Below, one piece after another: positions 59,095-64,000 of a stretch of 64,000 bases of DNA. A model generated the notes under the pieces. The model saw only the letters and a program-made list of their open reading frames with translations, was not told the origin of the DNA and searched no databases. The stretch is taken from positions 186,001 through 250,000 of the forward strand of contig JAPFQT010000040.1 in assembly GCA_027627225.1 (NCBI GenBank). Reading direction: 5' to 3'. This DNA comes from Congeria kusceri (Eukaryota > Mollusca > Bivalvia > Myida > Dreissenidae). A program made the position numbers and the translations under genes. The first letter of the stretch is position 1, and the number at the start of each line of letters is the position of its first letter.

Positions 59095-59600
59095 GTACTA
59101 CAAAACTACAAAAGTTATTCACTTGAAACTTGGAATATATGTTTGTCATCAATTCCAACATCAAGTGCAAAATTCCCCATAACTCTGTTGTTTTTTTTGA
59201 CATAGTTATCCCCCTTTTTTCACATATAGTTTCGGTTAAAGTGTATATTCAAAAGTTGTATAACTTCAAAACTTGATAGGCTATTCAGTTGAAGCTTGGA
59301 ATATACCTTTGTCATCAACTACAGCATCAGGTGCCACAATCCACATAACTCTGTTTTGACAGAGATATGCCCCCTGATCACATGTAAGTTGTTGGGGTTA
59401 AACGGTTTTTTGTTCCAAAGTATTATAATTTCTAAATTGTATATAGTATTCACTTAAAACTTGGAATAAATTTATGCAATTATTTCCATAACTCGGCTAT
59501 GTATTTCAACAAACTTATGCCCCTTTAACTTTCCAAAATATTTACCAACTAAAATACTTTGAATAGAAGAGCGCGTTGTCCACTGACGGATCTCGTTCGT
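59095..59600 (+). mobile_element. Family S copy 5 (3' part)
   Basis: Two to three core units (GTTATTCACTTGAAACTTGG, CATAACTCTGTT) and the right end ATACTTTGAATAGAAGAGCG, then TTGTCCACTGACGG. The left end is absent. Confidence 0.7.
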
Positions 59601-59824
59601 TTGTTGTATTACCGCAATATCTATTTTATATACATTAACTTAACATGTTTGGCAGGTAAACCTACACACTTTTGGCACAACGATACGAGTATAGCTTACC
59701 AATATTCAACGAATAAAGTACTGTGCCTAGCATTTTAGTTCCAAATCGTTACGGTTGAATATTACCGCGTATCAATATTGTTTGTAATTTTAACCAAGTA
59801 TACTATCGCTATTCGTTATTGTAC

Positions 59825-60245
59825 TTCACGACACCCGACCCCTCCAACTTTCGTTTCATAGACCCCTGCGATTCCTGCCTCGTTCTGAACTTATGCGGAA
59901 ATGTCGTCTGCGCGAATTCCCGTTCCACGTCTGCCCTGTGTCATATGTCCCATGTTCGACGACGGTACGTTAATTGGTCTTTCGAATAATATGTCCCACG
60001 TTTAAATTTGGAAACATCTTGTCGGGCTTTAAATGCTGATAAGGTCAAGCTGAATCGTATACCAGAAGTCTACAAACCGGAAGCAAGTGGTTACTGACTT
60101 CTGTCCCTTCCTCCTCCGTATATACTGGTACAGGTGTACCAAGCTTCCGACGAAAACAATTAAACGAACCGTCACTTACGAGCAGTTGTTTTTCACTGCA
60201 ACTTTTACCTGCGTTGCGACGAAGAACTCAATGGCCTGCTTCTGT
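59825..60245 (+). repeat. Dispersed repeat of unknown class
   Basis: Shares with 62030-62262, in order, CCTCGTTCTG, GTCGTCTGC, ACCAG, CAAACCGGAAG, CTCCTCCGTATA/CCTCGTATA and ACCTGCGTTGCGA. A weaker partial copy is at 53885-54065. Confidence 0.55.
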
Positions 60246-60249
60246 TAAT

Positions 60250-60309
60250 TAATTATTATTATTATTATTATTGTTGTAATTATTATCATCATCATCACCA
60301 TTATTATTA

Positions 60310-60342
<33 letters not shown>

Positions 60343-60420
60343 TATAATTATAATTATTATTGTTATAATTATTATTATCATCATCACCATTATTATTATC
60401 ATTATTAGCATAATTATTTT
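60250..60420 (+). repeat. (ATT)n/(ATC)n microsatellite
   Basis: Imperfect ATT runs with ATC/ACC triplets; a block with TTATCATCATC..ACCATTATTATTATC is present twice (about 60290 and 60380). Confidence 0.9.
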
Positions 60421-61364
60421 GTTTGTTGTTGTTTTTATTCCATGTGTTTGTTAGTGTTTGTGACAACAAATAATAAGATGTTTGTAGTATTAGAAATTAT
60501 TTGAAAATTGAAATCTCGATGTTCATCTTTCTAAATAGATGTATATCTTCCTATTAAATAAAACTACATTAAGCTCAAATAAATTTGCATGATAAACTTA
60601 CATAAATATGCGTAATGTCAGTGTATAGTTTAATATATTACACGATGTGATATGTATTGTTAAATTACTTCCTTTCTGCCCAATTTCTTCCATTAAAATT
60701 ATTGTTTGCTATTAAAGGAAGCATCTCACCGTGACCACTTTCCCACATGAAGTGTTGCACTAAACATTGTTTGTGTATTTTTGTATGCCTTTTTGTGTTT
60801 ATATATGCTACATGTTATTACAAAATATTTATGTTTTGTAATCTGTGAAACAAATAAAGAGTTGTTCTTTTCTGTTCTGTTGTTAGGTAACTGGCTCCAA
60901 TTTCTCGAATTGGCATAAGGAAAACTGGCTTAAGTCTCTTATTTCATCGAAAATTTTTACAATTATAACATTATTTTACAACTCATTATATTATTTGTTG
61001 TGATTATCAGACAAACTTTTCATTCAAAATGTAACACGTCTTGACCACATTATTACGTACACTTTCTTTCCATATGAAAATAAAGAAACAAAGTTAATCC
61101 TGTTATAACATGCTTACGAATTTTTGAAAAATCGGGCCCTGGTTAGCAATTCACCTTTCTACCCCAGCACTCTTATCGTGAACATGTTTAATACATACAT
61201 TCTTATGAGACATAACATTTCGCTGTAAACTTGTGTAAATCAAAAGGCTTGAGGACATAATGGACAATGCTTAGTTTTCGATTTCGTTTTTTTCCTAACA
61301 ATACCATTTCCAAAATTGAATAATGAATTAAAAAAAATAATATTTTCTATAAGCCACAAAATGT
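60421..61364. other. Intergenic, nothing recognised
   Basis: AT-rich; contains AATAAA-like words but no associated gene. Confidence 0.4.
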
Positions 61365-61640
61365 TTTTATTCATGATGATTACTTAGTGTAATATCCATA
61401 CTCCTAGTCGTTACTCGTCCATCCGTCCTTTCGTCCGTCCATTACGCTTGAATTCTGTCCGCCGCCATTTCACAGTAAGTGGCTGGTAGAATTCCATGGA
61501 ACTTAAAATAAATATAAAATATGTACCAACATAGTGCACGTCAGGTTTCATTTGGATCAGTCAATTTTCTCTTTTCCAGAGTTATTGCCCTTAATTTAAT
61601 GAAAAATTACCAATTGTGTTCATTAAAGTTTATTGGTCCC
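61365..61640 (+). repeat. Relic of 31-bp repeat followed by a repeat-like head
   Basis: TTTATTCATGATGATTACTT, AGTGTAATATCC, then CGTCCATCCGTCCTTTCGTC, CGTCC (GTCY-type) and a body ending CCAGAGTTATTGCCC, similar in style to families C and P, but without a second copy in the window. Confidence 0.5.
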
Positions 61641-61833
61641 CTTATGTTGGAAACGGTATGCTTATTCAGCCTTATTTACAAATAATTTAAAATATGAACC
61701 TTTACAACCACACATAATTTCGTTCTGCATAATCAAGCAATACAATAACGTGGCATAAGAACATAAGATATTACAGACAACAAACACACAATAAACAAAA
61801 TGTTACATAAAACATGATGACCATTATGGCTCT

Positions 61834-62005
61834 TTATCGCTCACCTGAGTATATTATAAATTGGTTTCGGACAAGAAGATTTTCAAAGTTTTCAATATAG
61901 CCATATAAGAAAATTTGCGCCGCCCAATGGGGCGAATCAAAATACTTTGAAGGAATTTGAAAGCGGATCAACCAAGGATCATTTGTAGCAAATAATACCA
62001 AAAAT
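61834..62005 (-). mobile_element. Family P copy 4 (3' fragment, reverse)
   Basis: On the plus strand it begins ATCGCTCACCTGAG, then GGACAAGAAGATTTTCAAAG and TATAGCCATATA, the inverse of the core words and right end of copy 2 (GTGAGCG, TATAGCTATATA, CTTTGAAAATCTTC). Confidence 0.65.
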
Positions 62006-62029
62006 CCAACTCGTGGTATATATATCATT

Positions 62030-62262
62030 CCGTCCTCGTTCTGGACACGTCGTCTGCATGCATTTTTCTCATTCTCACATGCCAGATTTTGACTGGATAC
62101 TTTGCGTACCAGTTAACTGCAAACCGGAAGTCAGGTCTCCCTGAGACTTGCCGCCCTCCCTCGTATAGTCCAGTACACGTGCACCAACAACACGTGCACG
62201 ATCCTTCCCATGATCCCTTACCTGCGTTGCGAAAGAGAACAAGAGGATCTGCTCCTAATTTT
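62030..62262 (+). repeat. Dispersed repeat of unknown class, second copy
   Basis: Counterpart of 59825-60245. It includes the palindromic ACACGTGCACCAACAACACGTG.. region, cited here only by its repeated ACACGTGCAC word. Confidence 0.5.
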
Positions 62263-62329
62263 GCAAAGACCTGTCGATCAGGGTAGCGTTTGACCTCCCA
62301 GTCTCAGAACTTGAATTTTAAACATGTGT

Positions 62330-62570
62330 GTGTACATTTTATGGAGTGCATCGGGATTCTCTGCCATATGGCCATCGCCCCCAGAAGACTTGTTAAGTGG
62401 TTTACGGGAGATAGTGCAAGATACAGGACACGCCCCGTTCCAGAGGCGACCCTGGGTCTTTTAGTGCCCGGTGTGAAGCACCTAGTACACTGCACCTCGG
62501 TTTAACGTCTCACGCGAAAGCCGAGTTAGTAGGTTAGGGTGTAACGGGGGCTCGAACCTGAGAACACAGG
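62330..62570 (-). mobile_element. tRNA-related SINE of a third type (reverse)
   Basis: On the minus strand it starts with a tRNA-like B box (AGGTTCGAGCCCCCGTTACA), then a body with GTTAAACCGAGGTGCAGTGT and ACTAAAAGACCCAGGGTCGC. The modules are SINE-like; the class is from memory and not verified. Confidence 0.55.
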
Positions 62571-62607
62571 GTTGCAAAATGTATAATAAGATGTAGGCCA
62601 TTTCTTA

Positions 62608-62805
62608 CGTGACACTTGCTAATTTTGCTATAGAAAAAAACAAAATTATCGTTAATCGGCCATTAAACAACTCTTTGTCGTTCTGATGCGTTGCTATTAA
62701 ACTACTAGGACTAATGCCATCGTGGTTTCATTCCTACGCATCAGAACTTAAAATCGTTGTTTATGGGCCAATGAACAACGATAAATCGAAAATTATTTCT
62801 TAAAA
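62608..62805 (+). mobile_element. Foldback element, family FB, copy 7
   Basis: Tail word ACTTGCTAATTTTGCTATAG, core with GTCGTTCTGATGCGTTGC, CCTACGCATCAGAAC and the closing arm ACAACGATAAATCGAAAATT. The tail module is mostly deleted. Confidence 0.75.
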
Positions 62806-62817
62806 AATATTTTGTGT

Positions 62818-62861
62818 ATGATCTTTATTCGCGATTATTACTACGATCTTGATTCATGATA
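62818..62861 (+). repeat. Relic of the 31-bp repeat
   Basis: GTATGATCTTTATTCGCGAT and TACGATCTTGATTCATGAT, directly between the FB copy and the 26-bp satellite. Confidence 0.6.
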
Positions 62862-64000
62862 ACGTTGATTCATCGCTTGGTTGTATTGCGTCATAGCGTC
62901 GTTTGGATGTGTTGCTTTGTTGTTTCGCCTTCTTGCGTTACCACACTGTGTGGCCTGGTTGTGTTACGTCGTTGTGTCGCCTGGTTGTGTTCAGTAGTTG
63001 TGTCGCCTGGTTGTGTTACGTCGTTTTGTCGCCTGGTTGTGTCACATCGTTGTGTCGCCTAGATCTGTCGTTGTGTCACCTGGTTGTGTTACGTCGTTGT
63101 GTCGCCTGATTGTCTCACGTCGTTGTGTCGCCTGGTTGTGTCACGTCGTTGTGTCGCCAGGATGTGATCTGTCGTTGTGACGCCTGGTCGTGTCACGTCG
63201 TTTTGTCGCCTAGATGTGATATGTCGTTGTGTCGCCTGGTTGTGTTACGTCGTTGTATCGCCTGGATGGGATCTGTCGTTGTGTCGCCTGGATGTGATCT
63301 GTCGTTGTGTCGCCTGGATGTTGTGATCTGTCGTTGTGTCGCCTGGTTGTGTCACGTCGTTGTGTCACCAGGTTCTGTTACGTCGTTGTGTCGCCTGACT
63401 GTCTCTCGTCGTTGTGTCGCCTGGTTGTGTCACGTCGTTGTGTCGCCTTGTTGTGTCACGTCGTTGTGTTGCCTGGTTGTGATCTGTCGTTGTGTTGCCT
63501 GGTTGTGTCACATCGTTGTGTCACCAGGTTCTGTTACGTCGTTGTGTCACCCGATTGTCTTACGTCGTTGTGTTGCCTGGTTGTGTCACGTCGTTGTGTC
63601 GCCGTGTTGTGTAACGTCGTTGTGTCGCCTGGTTGTGATCTGTCGTTGTTTCGCCTGGTTGTGTTACGTCGTTGTGTCGCCTGGTTGTGTTCCGTAATTG
63701 TGTCACCTGTTTGTATTACGTCATTTTGACGCCTGGTTGTGCTCCGTTGTTTTTGTCACCAGGTTGGGTTCCGTCATTGTGTCAGGTGGTTGTGTTTCGT
63801 CGTTTTATCACCTGGTTATGTTCCGTCGTTGTATCACCTGGTTGTGTAACGGCGTTGTGTCACCAGGTTGGTTTCCGTCGTTGTGTTGCTTGATTGTTTT
63901 CCGTCGTTGCTTTGCTTGGTTGTGTTACGTCATTGTGTTGCTTGGTTGTGCTACGTGGTTATGTCGCCTGGTTGTGTTACGTCGTAGTGTCGCCTGGTTG
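62862..64000 (+). repeat. 26-bp satellite, array 3 (continues past the right edge)
   Basis: Units of GTTGTGTCGCCTGGTTGTGT, CACGTC with variants GTTACGTC and GATCTGTC; about 44 units in the window with no sign of ending. Overlapping frames of 60-195 codons here are repeat by-products. Confidence 0.95.

Overview
The window looks like nuclear DNA of a bivalve mollusc. It is AT-rich, has one intron-split animal gene, no bacterial-style gene packing, and is full of transposon and satellite families that I associate with bivalves. The 241-bp hairpin repeat near 24.5 kb (arms containing GTGTCGTCCCGGATTAGCC) recalls repeats I associate with heterodont clams and Dreissena mussels. Bivalve is a confident inference; the genus is a guess from memory.

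Only one host gene is well supported. At the left edge (2-3751, + strand) lie the last three coding exons of a TRIM-like protein: two B-boxes, a coiled coil, and an NHL/beta-propeller-like C-terminus. Both introns have GT..AG borders and the phases match, giving 532 residues in one uninterrupted frame. The start, and any RING domain, lie outside the window. A 3'UTR with AATAAA at 4580 follows.

The remaining ~59 kb is intergenic and dominated by repeats.

(1) Tandem arrays: a 42-bp array (11.7-12.2 kb), a 65-bp satellite of about 59 units (12.36-16.21 kb), 12/24-bp GTGCGTGTTCGC repeats (25.1-25.8 kb), a 32/28/27-bp AGCGCT array (33.5-36.3 kb), a 26-bp satellite in three separate arrays (43.2, 49.5 and 62.9 kb to the right edge), a 31-bp array (55.4-55.9 kb) and several trinucleotide tracts.

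(2) Elements with inverted ends and tandem cores of about 166 bp, called here families P (AGCTCACCTGAG ends), S (AGCTCGACTATTCGAAG ends) and C. Their architecture recalls the bivalve pearl/Helitron-associated elements.

(3) MITE-like families with terminal inverted repeats (FB, M1-M4 and single copies).

(4) tRNA-related SINEs and a family (T) of inverted-repeat elements carrying a tRNA-like internal segment.

(5) A 5'-truncated LINE at 26.4-27.0 kb with a (CTTGT)n tail.

I see no sign of a multigene system, CRISPR array or operon. The most unusual content is repeat architecture: a three-level nested insertion at 36.5-38.8 kb, unrelated elements sharing a core period of about 166 bp, higher-order structure in two satellites, and a 26-bp repeat whose three forward frames stay open over long stretches. 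All identities were read by eye. Repeat borders without a clear inverted repeat are approximate, generally to within tens of bases.
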